From G963663775 sp963663775 (GTDB lineage: Bacteria > Bacillota > Clostridia > Oscillospirales > Butyricicoccaceae): 64,000 nucleotides of DNA. Shown in pieces: positions 8,526 through 17,869 of the stretch. The notes beneath the pieces were generated by a model. It made no database searches and was not told the origin of the DNA. It worked only from the letters and a program-made list of their open reading frames with translations. Position 1 is the stretch's first letter. The number at the start of each line of letters is the position of its first letter. Location: positions 682,001 to 746,000 of the forward strand of contig OY760624.1 of the NCBI GenBank assembly GCA_963663775.1, in the 5' to 3' direction. The position numbers were made by a program, and so were the translations under genes.

Positions 8526-9308
8526 TTACACTGGTCTGGTCATTTCCCACAGAAGAATTGCCGCCGCAACCCCTGCATTGAGTGACTCTGCACGCCCCGC
8601 CATGGGTAAAATCACCCGCTTATCAGAAAGCTGCAATGCCGTCTGCGATACGCCGTTGCCCTCATTGCCAATGATGACCGCACTGCCCCGCAATGAAACC
8701 TGCTGCACCGCCTGCGCATCCGATGTCAACGCCGCCGCATAAATCGGCAGACCGCTTTGACGAAATGCCTCCACTGCCGTTTGCAGCGGCAGGCGCAGCA
8801 ACGGCAAACGGAACACCGCACCCATGGTGGAACGAATGACCTTGGGCGCCGTTGCATCCGTACAGCCTTCCGCCAACACGACTGCATCGATGGCAAAGGC
8901 ATCTGCGGTGCGCAAAATCGTGCCCATATTGCCGGGGTCTTGTATGCCATCGAGCACCAGCACGTTTTTTGCCTGACGCAATATCTGTGCATCCTCATTC
9001 GGCGGCACGCAGGCAAATAATACGCCCTGCGGGGTTTCCACATCGCTTGCCAAGGCAAACAGCGCAGGCTCTGCGGCAAACAGCTGTGCACCGCTATCCT
9101 GTGCCTGTGTTAGCAAGCACTCCAACGCATCGCTGCATGGCTGACGCACCAAAATGGTACGAATCACAACGCCAGACGCAAGCGCCTCCCGCAGCATTTT
9201 CTCGCCCTCGCACAGCATTTCTCCATGTGTCTGCCGATATTTCTTTTCCTGCCCCAGACGCACCAAATGCCGCAGCGTTTTGTTTTGACGGCTTTCAATT
9301 TGTGTCAC
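8526..9308 (-). CDS. SpoU/TrmH-family RNA 2'-O-methyltransferase
   Basis: 260 residues. An N-terminal substrate-binding domain is followed by the SPOUT knot with the three motifs: DGIQDPGNMGTILRTADAF (about 123-141), IIGNEGNGVS (about 207) and PMAGRAESLNAGVAAAILLWE near the end, where S-adenosylmethionine binds. It methylates rRNA or tRNA ribose; the exact site cannot be told from sequence. The start is GTG at 9308, overlapping the ktrA stop as GTGA. Confidence 0.9.
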   Translation of the reverse strand: MTQIESRQNKTLRHLVRLGQEKKYRQTHGEMLCEGEKMLREALASGVVIRTILVRQPCSDALECLLTQAQDSGAQLFAAEPALFALASDVETPQGVLFACVPPNEDAQILRQAKNVLVLDGIQDPGNMGTILRTADAFAIDAVVLAEGCTDATAPKVIRSTMGAVFRLPLLRLPLQTAVEAFRQSGLPIYAAALTSDAQAVQQVSLRGSAVIIGNEGNGVSQTALQLSDKRVILPMAGRAESLNAGVAAAILLWEMTRPV

Positions 9309-9961
9309 TTCAAGTTCCCCAATCGCTCGATATCATCATTTGCACCGATGACCACCAAAACATCGCCTTCGTTGATGCGCTGGTCTGCCGTTGGTGAAAT
9401 CGCATTGATGCGCCCATCCTGTCCACGAATTGCCAGCACATTGACCCCATGCTCGGCTCGCACGGAAAGCTCCATCAACGTCTTACCCTGCCAGCTTCCG
9501 GGAGAACGAATTTCCACAATGCTGAAATCGGGTGACAATTCGATAAAATCAATTACATTTGTGGAGGAAAGTGCCTGCGCAATGCGCTGTCCCATATCAT
9601 GCTCCGGAAACACCACGCGGTCTGCACCAATGCGGTCAAGCACTTTGGTATGCAGTGCACTTTGCGCCTTCGCAATGACATATTTGACGCCCATTTCCTT
9701 GAGCATCAAGGTAATCAGTACGCTGTCTTGAATATCCGATGCAATGGAAACAATGACGCAGTCAAAATTGCGCACGCCAATGGCACGCAGCACGCTCTCT
9801 TCATTTGCATCTCCAACCACCGCATGTGTCACTTGGTCTGAGATGCGCTGTACGACATCTTCATCTTTATCGACCACCAGCACTTCATTGCCACGCCGAT
9901 ACAGTTCACACGCCACCGCTGTGCCAAATCGCCCCAATCCAATCACGATAAAGGATTTCAT
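9305..9961 (-). CDS. ktrA: Potassium uptake regulatory subunit, KtrA/TrkA type
   Basis: 218 residues: one RCK_N domain with the dinucleotide motif GLGRFGTAVACEL at the N-terminus and one RCK_C domain (about 140-218). A cytosolic ring that gates the partner channel in response to ATP/ADP or cyclic di-AMP. Single-copy RCK length fits KtrA/KtrC rather than the double-length TrkA of enterobacteria. It follows ktrB by 12 bases; GGAGGG precedes the ATG. Confidence 0.9.
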   Translation of the reverse strand: MKSFIVIGLGRFGTAVACELYRRGNEVLVVDKDEDVVQRISDQVTHAVVGDANEESVLRAIGVRNFDCVIVSIASDIQDSVLITLMLKEMGVKYVIAKAQSALHTKVLDRIGADRVVFPEHDMGQRIAQALSSTNVIDFIELSPDFSIVEIRSPGSWQGKTLMELSVRAEHGVNVLAIRGQDGRINAISPTADQRINEGDVLVVIGANDDIERLGNLK

Positions 9962-9973
9962 GGTTCTCCCTCC

Positions 9974-11344
9974 TTATCCTACAAACAGCTCGGCTTCCGG
10001 ATATTGCATCTTCGGCTCATGCTGATGCCGCATCAGCACCGCAACGCCGAGAGTCAATATGCCGACACGCCCCAAAAACATCAATATAATAAGAGTGATT
10101 TTGGAAATCACGCCTAAGGTCGGTGTAATACCGGTTGTCAGCCCCACCGTACCAAATGCCGAAACGGCTTCGAACAAGCATTTGGAAAATGGCAGGTGTT
10201 CACAGCTAGACAATACCAACGCACTCACCACCACCAATGTGAAACCCATCATCAGCATGGTAACCGCATTTGCTACGCTGCGTGGCATAATACGCCGCCC
10301 AAACACGGAAATGTTGCTCTTGCCTTGGAATGCCGTGATGGTGGTCAGCACCAACACCGCAACGGTGACGGTTTTGATGCCGCCCGCTGTCGAGCCAGGC
10401 GAACCGCCAATGAACATCATCACAATGGAGATTGCCTGTCCTGCGCCTGTCATGGCATTTTGGTCAATGGTGTTGAACCCCGCCGTACGCAAGGTGGTGG
10501 ACTGAAACAGTGCCGCCAGAAAGCGGTTTTGCAGCGGCATGGCACCCAAGGTACCCGGATTATTCCATTCACAAACGGCAATCAAAACTGCACCGCCGAC
10601 AATCAAAATTGCACTTGTCAGCAGTACAATTTTCGTGTGCAGCTTCAGATGATGGATGGATCGCTTTTCATAGACATCGTTCCAAACAAAAAAGCCCAGT
10701 CCGCCGATGATGATGAGGGTCATCAAGATGATATTCACCACAGGGTCGGCCGCATACGCCGCCATGGAGGAAAACGCTATCTTTTCGCCCATCAAATCAA
10801 ATCCTGCATTACAAAATGCCGAAATCGCATGGAACACACCTTTGTAAATGCCATCCAACACCCCAAATCGAGGGATAAACCGCACAGACAGCACCACAGC
10901 GCCCACACCTTCGAACAGCAGCGTACCATACAGCACACGCTTGGTAAGCCGCACAACCCCTGCCATATCGCTGACATTGAGCGACGTGGTCATCACCAGA
11001 CGTTCCCGCAGCGTTATCGTGCGCCGCACCAAAAAGGAGAACAGCGTTGCCATGCTCATAAATCCCAATCCGCCAATCTGGATGAGCAGCAAAATCACCG
11101 CCTGCCCAAAGTTGCTCCAATAGCTGTACGTGTCCACCAGCACAAGCCCTGTGACACAGGTGGCACTGGTGGCTGTGAACAAGGTGGTCAGCAGGCTGGT
11201 CCATTGCCGGCTTTTGGAGGCAATGGGCAAGGCAAGCAGCACTGCACCGAGCAGGATAATCATCAAAAAGCCAATGACCAAGGCTCTGGTGGGATGCGCT
11301 CTCTTTCCGCTGTGTTTTTTGAATGGATTTGCTTTATACTGCAT
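9974..11344 (-). CDS. ktrB: Potassium transporter membrane subunit, KtrB/TrkH family
   Basis: 456-residue polytopic membrane protein with the four pore-loop repeats of the Trk/Ktr/HKT superfamily, each with its selectivity-filter glycine: TCVTGLV, CNAGFDL, RTAGFNT and GTVGLTT. A basic N-terminal tail of about 20 residues precedes the first helix. It takes up K+ together with the adjacent RCK subunit. It is the first gene of the operon that runs to rnc; the lysS terminator lies just upstream. Confidence 0.93.
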   Translation of the reverse strand: MQYKANPFKKHSGKRAHPTRALVIGFLMIILLGAVLLALPIASKSRQWTSLLTTLFTATSATCVTGLVLVDTYSYWSNFGQAVILLLIQIGGLGFMSMATLFSFLVRRTITLRERLVMTTSLNVSDMAGVVRLTKRVLYGTLLFEGVGAVVLSVRFIPRFGVLDGIYKGVFHAISAFCNAGFDLMGEKIAFSSMAAYAADPVVNIILMTLIIIGGLGFFVWNDVYEKRSIHHLKLHTKIVLLTSAILIVGGAVLIAVCEWNNPGTLGAMPLQNRFLAALFQSTTLRTAGFNTIDQNAMTGAGQAISIVMMFIGGSPGSTAGGIKTVTVAVLVLTTITAFQGKSNISVFGRRIMPRSVANAVTMLMMGFTLVVVSALVLSSCEHLPFSKCLFEAVSAFGTVGLTTGITPTLGVISKITLIILMFLGRVGILTLGVAVLMRHQHEPKMQYPEAELFVG

Positions 11345-11365
11345 GCTTTCCCCCCTGCCTGCAAC

Positions 11366-11388
11366 CTTAGAACCTGTATCTCCACAAA
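11366..11388. repeat. Copy of a dispersed short repeat (left-end type)
   Basis: CTTAGAACCTGTAT followed by CTCCACAAA matches the left end of the 113-bp element at 46577 (same 14-mer, then CCACAAA). It sits between ktrB and the lysS terminator without the rest of the element. Confidence 0.5.
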
Positions 11389-11393
11389 CCGAA

Positions 11394-11426
11394 AGCCTGA
11401 ACGCATCAATTGTCTGCGTTCAGGCT
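11394..11426 (-). terminator. Terminator of lysS
   Basis: Perfect 12-bp inverted repeat (AGCCTGAACGCA / TGCGTTCAGGCT) with a 9-base loop, just after the lysS stop on the minus strand, followed by a moderately T-rich stretch. Confidence 0.75.
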
Positions 11427-11437
11427 CATCCGTTTCA

Positions 11438-12949
11438 TTATTCCGTAAGCGGCTTCATTGTCGGGAAGAGCAACACATCACGAATCGATGCACTATCGGT
11501 CAGCAACATGACCAAACGGTCAATGCCCATGCCCATGCCGCCCGTGGGGGGCATGCCATACGCAAGCGCATTGACAAAATCATCATCCATCATGTTTGCC
11601 TCATCATCGCCGGATGCGCGCAATGCCGCCTGACGCTCAAAGCGTGCACGCTGGTCAATCGGGTCATTCAATTCCGAGAACGCATTTGCAAGCTCACGGC
11701 CATAAACGAACAGTTCAAAGCGTTCTGTGAGCTTTGCGTCCGATGCCTTGCGCTTTGCAAGCGGCGAAATTTCAACCGGATAATCGGTGATAAAGGTCGG
11801 CTGCATCAGCTTGTCCTCTACTGCGATTTCAAACATCAGTGCCAACAAGTCGCCCCAGGTTTCTTTGCCCTTTTCCGGCTCATAGCCGGCTGCCTGCACG
11901 GCTGCCAAGGCTTCTGCATCGCTCTGATAGGTTTGGAAATCCATGCCGGTGTACTGCCGGACGGCATCGGACATGGTCTGTCGCTTCCAACCCTTTGCAA
12001 AATCAATTGCAATGCCCTGATAGGTAATTTGTGTGGTGCCCAATACCTTTTCGCACACGTGCACAATCATATCTTCTGTAATATCCATCATACCTTCATA
12101 ATCGGTGTATGCTTGATACAGTTCGATGGTGGTGAACTCCGGATTGTGCTTGGTGTCCATCCCCTCGTTGCGGAAAATACGCCCGATTTCATACACCTGC
12201 TCAAAACCGCCGACAATCAAGCGCTTGAGGTGCAGCTCGGTTGCAATGCGCATGTACATATCAATGTCCAGCGCATTGTGATGGGTGATGAAGGGACGTG
12301 CCGCCGCACCGCCCGGAATGGTGTTCAGACAAGGGGTTTCCACTTCCATGAAGTTGCGGCTGTCCATAAAGTTGCGGATTTCCCGCACGATGGCAGAGCG
12401 CTTTTCAAAGGTGGTGCGCACATCCGGATTGACAATCAAATCCACATATCGCTGCCGATACCGCATGTCGGTATCCTTCAGCCCATGCCACTTTTCCGGC
12501 AGCGGAATCAAGTTTTTGGACAGCAGGGTCAGCTTTTTGACAGAAACCGAAATTTCGCCCTTGTGTGTGCGGAATACCTCACCCTCAATGCCAATCAAAT
12601 CACCAATGTCCATCTTTTTGTAGGCGGTATATTCCTCTGTGCCGACTTCATCCCGCTTGATATAGAGCTGCAGCCGTCCATAACGGTCTCGCATATCCGA
12701 AAAAGAAGCCTTGCCCATGATGCGCTTAGACATCATTCTGCCTGCCAGTGCAACGGTTTTGCCCTCAAAGCCCTCAAAATCATTGGTGATGTCGCAGGTA
12801 TAGTTGGTGCGTTCAAAACGAACCTGCTCAAACGGGTCGTTTCCTGCGCTCTGCAAATCCCGCAGCTTTTCCTGTCGGATGCGACGCAGTTCGTTGAGAG
12901 ATTCCTGTTCTTCCTGCGCAGCGTTTTCTTGGTTCTGTGCCTCTGCCAT
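11438..12949 (-). CDS. lysS: Lysyl-tRNA synthetase (class II)
   Basis: 503 residues charging tRNA-Lys. The N-terminal OB-fold anticodon-binding domain (about 55-160) precedes the catalytic core with motif 2 (FRNEGMDTKHNPEFT) and motif 3 (GMGMGIDRLVML). AAGGAAGG lies before the ATG. It follows greA by 19 bases, the conserved greA-lysS pairing. Confidence 0.97.
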   Translation of the reverse strand: MAEAQNQENAAQEEQESLNELRRIRQEKLRDLQSAGNDPFEQVRFERTNYTCDITNDFEGFEGKTVALAGRMMSKRIMGKASFSDMRDRYGRLQLYIKRDEVGTEEYTAYKKMDIGDLIGIEGEVFRTHKGEISVSVKKLTLLSKNLIPLPEKWHGLKDTDMRYRQRYVDLIVNPDVRTTFEKRSAIVREIRNFMDSRNFMEVETPCLNTIPGGAAARPFITHHNALDIDMYMRIATELHLKRLIVGGFEQVYEIGRIFRNEGMDTKHNPEFTTIELYQAYTDYEGMMDITEDMIVHVCEKVLGTTQITYQGIAIDFAKGWKRQTMSDAVRQYTGMDFQTYQSDAEALAAVQAAGYEPEKGKETWGDLLALMFEIAVEDKLMQPTFITDYPVEISPLAKRKASDAKLTERFELFVYGRELANAFSELNDPIDQRARFERQAALRASGDDEANMMDDDFVNALAYGMPPTGGMGMGIDRLVMLLTDSASIRDVLLFPTMKPLTE

Positions 12950-12968
12950 ACTGTCCTTCCTTCCGTCC

Positions 12969-13442
12969 TTACTTCGTAATGGAAATAATCTTGTATTGAA
13001 TCATGCCGTCTGGTGCCTCTACGCTGACCACATTGCCAACTTTTTGTCCCAACATGGCACGACCAAACGGAGATTCATCCGAAATTTTGCCTTCCATCGG
13101 GTTGGCTTCCTGCGAACCGACAAAGTAGTATTCTTCCTCTTCGCCGAACTCCAAATCCTCCACCACGAAATGACAGCCGGGAGAAACTTCATCTCCGGAA
13201 TACATGTCATCGGTGATGATAACCGCATGGGTAATCACGTTTTCCAGCTCTGCCATGCGGGAGAAAACCTTGCCCTGCTCATTCTTTGCTTCGTCATATT
13301 CGCTGTTTTCGGAAAGGTCACCAAAAGAGCGTGCTTCTTTGATTTGCTCGGCAACCTCTTTTTCACGCACGGTTTTTAGATATTCCAGTTCTTCCTTCAG
13401 CTTATCCAAGCTCTCTTGCGTCATCTTAAATTCTTTTGCCAT
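12969..13442 (-). CDS. greA: Transcription elongation factor GreA
   Basis: 157 residues. An N-terminal coiled coil (EFKMTQESLDKLKEELEYL onward) with the acidic tip sequence DLSENSEYDEAK is followed by the FKBP-like C-terminal domain ending PFGRAMLGQKVGN...; it rescues backtracked RNA polymerase. I chose ATG 13442 (AGAGGG 9 bases upstream). The open frame runs to 13574, but the extra 44 residues are unlike the family and overlap the promoter leader. Confidence 0.96.
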   Translation of the reverse strand: MAKEFKMTQESLDKLKEELEYLKTVREKEVAEQIKEARSFGDLSENSEYDEAKNEQGKVFSRMAELENVITHAVIITDDMYSGDEVSPGCHFVVEDLEFGEEEEYYFVGSQEANPMEGKISDESPFGRAMLGQKVGNVVSVEAPDGMIQYKIISITK

Positions 13443-13585
13443 CAATATTTCCCTCTTTTGTGTTGTATTCATAAAATCACTGCAGGATTGCAAGCACCGC
13501 ACTGCATTTGCCTCGCCTGCTGCAGCGCATAGGAACGCTTTGCCCACGCTAAACTTCTTTGCCCTGCGGTTCACATTTAACCCCT

Positions 13586-13615
13586 ATTATAGAGTATGGA
13601 AAACCGTACTGTCAA
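13586..13615 (-). promoter_or_regulatory. Promoter of greA-lysS
   Basis: On the minus strand TTGACA (13610-13615), an 18-base spacer and TATAAT (13586-13591): two perfect sigma-A hexamers. The leader to the greA ATG is about 135 bases. Confidence 0.75.
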
Positions 13616-13634
13616 GCAAGCTGCGAAAAAGTTC

Positions 13635-14375
13635 TCATTTTTTTGCCAGACAATCCATTTGCAGCGTCAACGCCTGTGCCGCATTGTCCGCAACGACGGC
13701 ACTCATCACACTCTCCCAATCGGTGTCCTGTACCGTGCTGCCGCACGGCAGTTTCAGCCGCACATCATTATAATCTGCGGGTGCCGCTTGTGCACACAGT
13801 GACACGGAAATCATGCGTTCCATCCGATGGCAAAGCGCCTGCGGCGGGCAATCAAACCACATGGCGGCAGTTTTTTTTGCAGGCATCGGCACAATGCCGG
13901 GCAATGCCGCCAAACCATAGAGTGCCAGCATTTGGTCACACACCGTTTCCGTCCACCTGCCAAACTCCAGCATCACGCTGTTATAGTGCCGTGCGGCATG
14001 ATGCACCGCCGCCAGCACCTCATTGTCCAGCCTGCGTGCATAGATTGCCACCGCTGTCTGCGGCTGCCGCTGCAGCAAATAATCCAGCATTTGCGGGGCA
14101 ATGCCTCTCAGCAATGCGGTGTGGTCAATTTCCGTCATATTGTACCGCTTTAGCTGTTGTTTTATGTATGCTTCCTGCGGAATCACCACTTGGGATACCC
14201 CTGCGTCCGCAAGGGTTTTCAAGCCGTACCGCAGCAGCCTTGTGTCCCAAAACCCTTGTGCACGGCGCAGGCGCAGCCTTGCCACCTGAAACGCCATGCC
14301 GCAAACATCCTCCACCTGCTGTGCCCTTGCACGAGGAAGATGCTGCACTGTCTGCACCCGTAAGATTCCCTGCAT
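13635..14375 (-). CDS. Hypothetical protein, no recognised domain
   Basis: 246 residues from ATG 14375, which has GGGAGG 6 bases upstream; an ATG at 14402 would add nine residues. No signal peptide or membrane segment. It has about seven scattered cysteines and a region GFWDTRLLRYGLKTLADAG followed by a VVIPQEAY stretch that suggests an alternating alpha/beta fold. I do not recognise the family. It lies alone between the greA promoter and the S41 protease gene, on the same strand as both; composition is like the neighbours, so it looks native. Confidence 0.65.
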   Translation of the reverse strand: MQGILRVQTVQHLPRARAQQVEDVCGMAFQVARLRLRRAQGFWDTRLLRYGLKTLADAGVSQVVIPQEAYIKQQLKRYNMTEIDHTALLRGIAPQMLDYLLQRQPQTAVAIYARRLDNEVLAAVHHAARHYNSVMLEFGRWTETVCDQMLALYGLAALPGIVPMPAKKTAAMWFDCPPQALCHRMERMISVSLCAQAAPADYNDVRLKLPCGSTVQDTDWESVMSAVVADNAAQALTLQMDCLAKK

Positions 14376-14440
14376 AGTCTGCCTCCCTGCGTTTTCTGCC
14401 ATATCCTATGCAGCGTCCTTCCTATAATAGAACCGTTTGC

Positions 14441-15640
14441 CTATTTTGTTTGCTGCACGGCTTGTATTGCCGCTTGCAGCTGGGTATCTTCCTGCTTTGT
14501 CATGGCATAAAAATTTTGTTCCTGCGCATCGGTCAGTTCGACTTCCACATCCGGTGTAATGCCGATATTGGCAAGATTTTTTCCCTTGGGCGTGTAATAT
14601 TTTTGGTCAGAGAGCACCAGTGCCGAACCATCCGACAGCGGATAAGTTCTCTGCGCAAACCCCTTGCCGATGGTCTGTTCCCCTACCACGGTCGCAACCC
14701 CATATTCCTGCAATACTGCGGCAAACAGTTCGGCTGCGCTGATGGATTTTGCATTCACAAGCACCGCCATGGGCAGTTGCAATGCCTGACTGTCCGAGGT
14801 ATAGTCCTTTTCTGTGCCATCTTTTTCAACCAGCGATACAATCTCGCCTTCCGGCAACAACGGGTCTAATATATGCACCAAAACCGTAATCAATCCGCCT
14901 GGATTATTGCGCACATCAAATACAAAAGCGGTTGCACCCTGCTGCTGCAACTGCTCAAGCGCCGCCGCAAACTGGGTGTCTGCGCCGCCGTCAAAATCCT
15001 CAATCGCAATATATCCGATGTGGTTTTCCAACAGTTCTGCTGTGACAACGGTTTTACTCACCTTTTCACGATTGAGCGTGACCGTTTGCGCCGTTCCATC
15101 CGCTGCCCGCTGCACTTGCAATGTCACCGCAGTATCCGCTTCTCCGCTGACCGCCTGCACCACTGCCGCATAGCCTTGCTCCTGCACCGAAATACCATCT
15201 GCCGCCAAAATTTCATCTCCGCTTTGCAGCCCTGCCGCTTGCGCCGGAGAGTCTGGATAAACCTCCCGAATTTTCAATGCTGTGGCATCGCTGTCATAGT
15301 ACACGGATACGCCGATTCCTACCAATGCCCCTTCTTGATTGAGCTGATGGCTTTGGTAATCCGCTTTCGGCAGATAACTGCTCCATCGGTCTCCCGTGCC
15401 GACCACCATGCCTGCCGCCGCCATATCCAGCAGCTTTTCCGAGTCATACTCCCCAACATAGTTGTGCTCGATGAGGGACTGTATCTCGCCCAGCTTGGTG
15501 TATAGCTTTTGCTGTGCAATGTAGTCCGGCAATGCACCATTGATGCCTTCCCGGCAGGCAAGCAAGGTGATTTGGCAGGTTGTCACCGCAGTGAGCAGAC
15601 ACAGCGCAACGGCTGTGCCGCGTGGAATCTGATGCTTCAT
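14441..15640 (-). CDS. S41-family carboxyl-terminal processing peptidase
   Basis: 399 residues. An N-terminal signal/anchor segment (about 8-29) precedes a PDZ domain (about 85-170, GIGVSVYYDSD to the EVYPDSPAQAAGLQSGDEI stretch) and the tail-specific protease core. The nucleophile serine lies in KSISAAELFA and the general-base lysine in GKGFAQ. It acts outside the membrane, cutting proteins near the C-terminus. In many Firmicutes a CtpA/CtpB homologue follows ftsEX and a PcsB-like hydrolase, exactly as here, suggesting a role in cell-wall remodelling or sporulation. GGAGGAG precedes the ATG. Confidence 0.92.
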   Translation of the reverse strand: MKHQIPRGTAVALCLLTAVTTCQITLLACREGINGALPDYIAQQKLYTKLGEIQSLIEHNYVGEYDSEKLLDMAAAGMVVGTGDRWSSYLPKADYQSHQLNQEGALVGIGVSVYYDSDATALKIREVYPDSPAQAAGLQSGDEILAADGISVQEQGYAAVVQAVSGEADTAVTLQVQRAADGTAQTVTLNREKVSKTVVTAELLENHIGYIAIEDFDGGADTQFAAALEQLQQQGATAFVFDVRNNPGGLITVLVHILDPLLPEGEIVSLVEKDGTEKDYTSDSQALQLPMAVLVNAKSISAAELFAAVLQEYGVATVVGEQTIGKGFAQRTYPLSDGSALVLSDQKYYTPKGKNLANIGITPDVEVELTDAQEQNFYAMTKQEDTQLQAAIQAVQQTK

Positions 15641-15658
15641 GTTATCTCCTCCAAAAAC

Positions 15659-15685
15659 AAGGGAGCAGACATTGCCTGCTCCCCC
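15659..15685 (-). terminator. Hairpin between the M23 hydrolase and S41 protease genes
   Basis: GGGAGCAG / CTGCTCCC with a 7-base loop; on the minus strand it is followed by TTGTTTTT. Probably ends or attenuates transcription coming from ftsEX. Confidence 0.65.
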
Positions 15686-15699
15686 TTGCGCATTTTTTC

Positions 15700-16935
15700 T
15701 TAGCTGAAATATTTCATCGGATTTACCGTAGAGCCGTTTACATAGATTTCAAAATGAAGATGATTGCCCGTAGAGTTGCCCGTAGAGCCGACCAGACCAA
15801 TCTTTTCCCCTGCGCTGACCGTATCCCCCACCGAAACCAACCGCTTGGACTGATGGGCATATGCCGTCATCACACCGCCGCCATGGTCAATAACGGTGTA
15901 ATTTCCATAAGAACTGGACATATAGCTTCTCACAACCGTGCCCGCCTTTGCGGCAACAATCGTTGTGCCTGCCGGTGCACCCAAATCAATGCCGGAATGG
16001 AACTTTTTCGTGCCGGTAATCGGATGGATGCGGTAGCCATAGGGGCTTGTGATACTGCCACTGCCGTATCCCGGCAACGGCCAGGTAAAGGTGCCGCTTA
16101 CCGGAACCGTGACACTGCTGCTACCGCTGTTGCTACTACCACTGCTGCTTTTTGCCGCTTCTGCCGCCTTGCGAGAAATCTCTGCAATTTCATCGTTAAT
16201 GGCAGCACGTTCTGCGTCCATGCGCTCGCTTTCTGCCTTCTGCGCATCCAAATCATCGCTTAGCTTGTCAATCAGCTGCTGCTGTTCCGCACGTTGGGTG
16301 TCCAACGCATCCTGCTTGTCCTGCAAGCTTGCCTGATAGCTTTCCTGATCTGTTTTATCCGCTTCCAGCGAGGCTTTTTTCTGCGCAATGGCTTCCTTAG
16401 CAGCGGTATACTCCTGCACAATCTGCTCATCATACTGCATGATTTGCCCCACGGTGTCGATGCGGGTTAACATATCCGAAAAATTTTCCGATGCCAGCAA
16501 GACATCCAGATAGGTGGTATCTCCCTCTTCATACATCACACGGATACGAGTGCAGAACAAGTCCGTTTTCTCGTCCAATGCATCCTCTGCTTCTGCCAGT
16601 TCTTCTGTTTTTGTGTCAATTTGGTCCTCCAATTGACCGATGAGATGCTCTGTGGTGTCTATTTCATCCTGTGTTAGCTCAATTTGTTCATCCAGCGCCG
16701 CTTTTTTCTCGCTGACCTCGCCGATTTGATCACTCAGTGCATTGATTTGCTTCTGGATTGCCGCTTTTTTGCTCGCAATATCTGACAACTGCTGTTTCAG
16801 TCCGGAAACACTGCTCGCCGCACTGGCGTACGGAATCGCCGATAGAATCACCGAAAACACCATAATCGCCGCAAGCAAAAATGCAACCACCGCTGCAATC
16901 CTCTTGGCTGTCTTTCTACTCATCATGGTCGCCAC
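15700..16935 (-). CDS. PcsB/EnvC-like murein hydrolase (coiled coil + M23)
   Basis: 411 residues. A signal sequence (about 12-40, ending ASA) is followed by a long heptad-rich coiled coil (about 42-260), a Ser/Gly linker and a C-terminal M23 domain with HSGIDLG and HLHFE zinc motifs intact. Such proteins cleave peptidoglycan at the septum only when opened by the FtsEX complex; ftsE and ftsX lie directly upstream on the same strand. The start is GTG 16935, four bases after AAGGAG; ATGs at 16926 and 16923 are further from it. Confidence 0.92.
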   Translation of the reverse strand: MATMMSRKTAKRIAAVVAFLLAAIMVFSVILSAIPYASAASSVSGLKQQLSDIASKKAAIQKQINALSDQIGEVSEKKAALDEQIELTQDEIDTTEHLIGQLEDQIDTKTEELAEAEDALDEKTDLFCTRIRVMYEEGDTTYLDVLLASENFSDMLTRIDTVGQIMQYDEQIVQEYTAAKEAIAQKKASLEADKTDQESYQASLQDKQDALDTQRAEQQQLIDKLSDDLDAQKAESERMDAERAAINDEIAEISRKAAEAAKSSSGSSNSGSSSVTVPVSGTFTWPLPGYGSGSITSPYGYRIHPITGTKKFHSGIDLGAPAGTTIVAAKAGTVVRSYMSSSYGNYTVIDHGGGVMTAYAHQSKRLVSVGDTVSAGEKIGLVGSTGNSTGNHLHFEIYVNGSTVNPMKYFS

Positions 16936-16966
16936 ATAACTCCTTCCAAAATGGTTGCAAACGCAA

Positions 16967-17869
16967 TTATACGTCCATAAATCGACGAATGGTCAACACA
17001 GAACCGCACATGCCCACAGCGACACTTGCCGCCATGAAGACGGTGATGACCCTGCTATATAGGTTTTCGACTGCCGCCATTTGAAACATGGGCAGCATGC
17101 CTACAACAAATCCGGACAGCTTAGCATAAACGCCCCATTCAATGAACAACGCAAGGATGCCGCCAATAAAGCCCAGCACCATGCCTTCGATGACAAACGG
17201 CCAGCGAATGAACCAGTTGGTTGCACCGACCATTTTTTGAATCGAAATTTCCTCACGTCTGGAAAACATCGCCAGCTTTACAGTGTTGGAAATGATGAAC
17301 ACCGAAATGCAGCCCAAGGCAACCACCAAGCTCAAGGAAACGATTTTAAAGACATTTTGCACCTTGACGAGCATGGAAATCGTGTCTTCCTGCACCCGAT
17401 GGTTGGCAACCTGCGGCAAAGCCACAATTTTATCCACGGTTTCCTCAGTTTTTGTGACATCCTGCAGCGTGATATGATATTCGTTTCGCAGCGGGTTATT
17501 GCTATCATCAAACCCCTGCAAAATGGTGGAATACTCTGCATCCTTTTCCCGCAGGTTCTCCAGTGCTTCCTCCCGGGAGCGGAAGGTTACCGTTGACACA
17601 TTCTCTATCTGCTCCAAGGTGCTTTGCAGGGCACGTGCCTCATCATCTGAAAGATTTTCGTCGATAAAAATCACGATTTCACTCTTATCCTGCAGCTGCT
17701 TGATATTCAAATCAATGTTATATGTAATCAATGCGACACTGCCGGTAATCAGCAAGCACGCAACAATGATGCTGACCGCCGCAAAGCTCATAAACCCATG
17801 TAAAAAGATATTACGGATGCCTTCCGCCCAATAATATCCGATATTAACTCTCCGCTTGCGCTTCTTCAT
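16967..17869 (-). CDS. ftsX: Cell-division protein FtsX
   Basis: 300 residues from ATG 17869. One N-terminal membrane helix (about 25-45), a large external loop (about 50-165) that in other bacteria touches the murein hydrolase, and three C-terminal helices. It is the permease-like partner of FtsE and transmits ATP hydrolysis across the membrane. The gene overlaps ftsE by 26 bases. A GTG at 17896 would add nine residues. Confidence 0.95.
   Translation of the reverse strand: MKKRKRRVNIGYYWAEGIRNIFLHGFMSFAAVSIIVACLLITGSVALITYNIDLNIKQLQDKSEIVIFIDENLSDDEARALQSTLEQIENVSTVTFRSREEALENLREKDAEYSTILQGFDDSNNPLRNEYHITLQDVTKTEETVDKIVALPQVANHRVQEDTISMLVKVQNVFKIVSLSLVVALGCISVFIISNTVKLAMFSRREEISIQKMVGATNWFIRWPFVIEGMVLGFIGGILALFIEWGVYAKLSGFVVGMLPMFQMAAVENLYSRVITVFMAASVAVGMCGSVLTIRRFMDV

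Noticed and set aside
10196..12979. 927-residue plus-strand open frame
   Set aside because: Antisense shadow across ktrB and lysS; His/Gln/Cys-rich, no family features.
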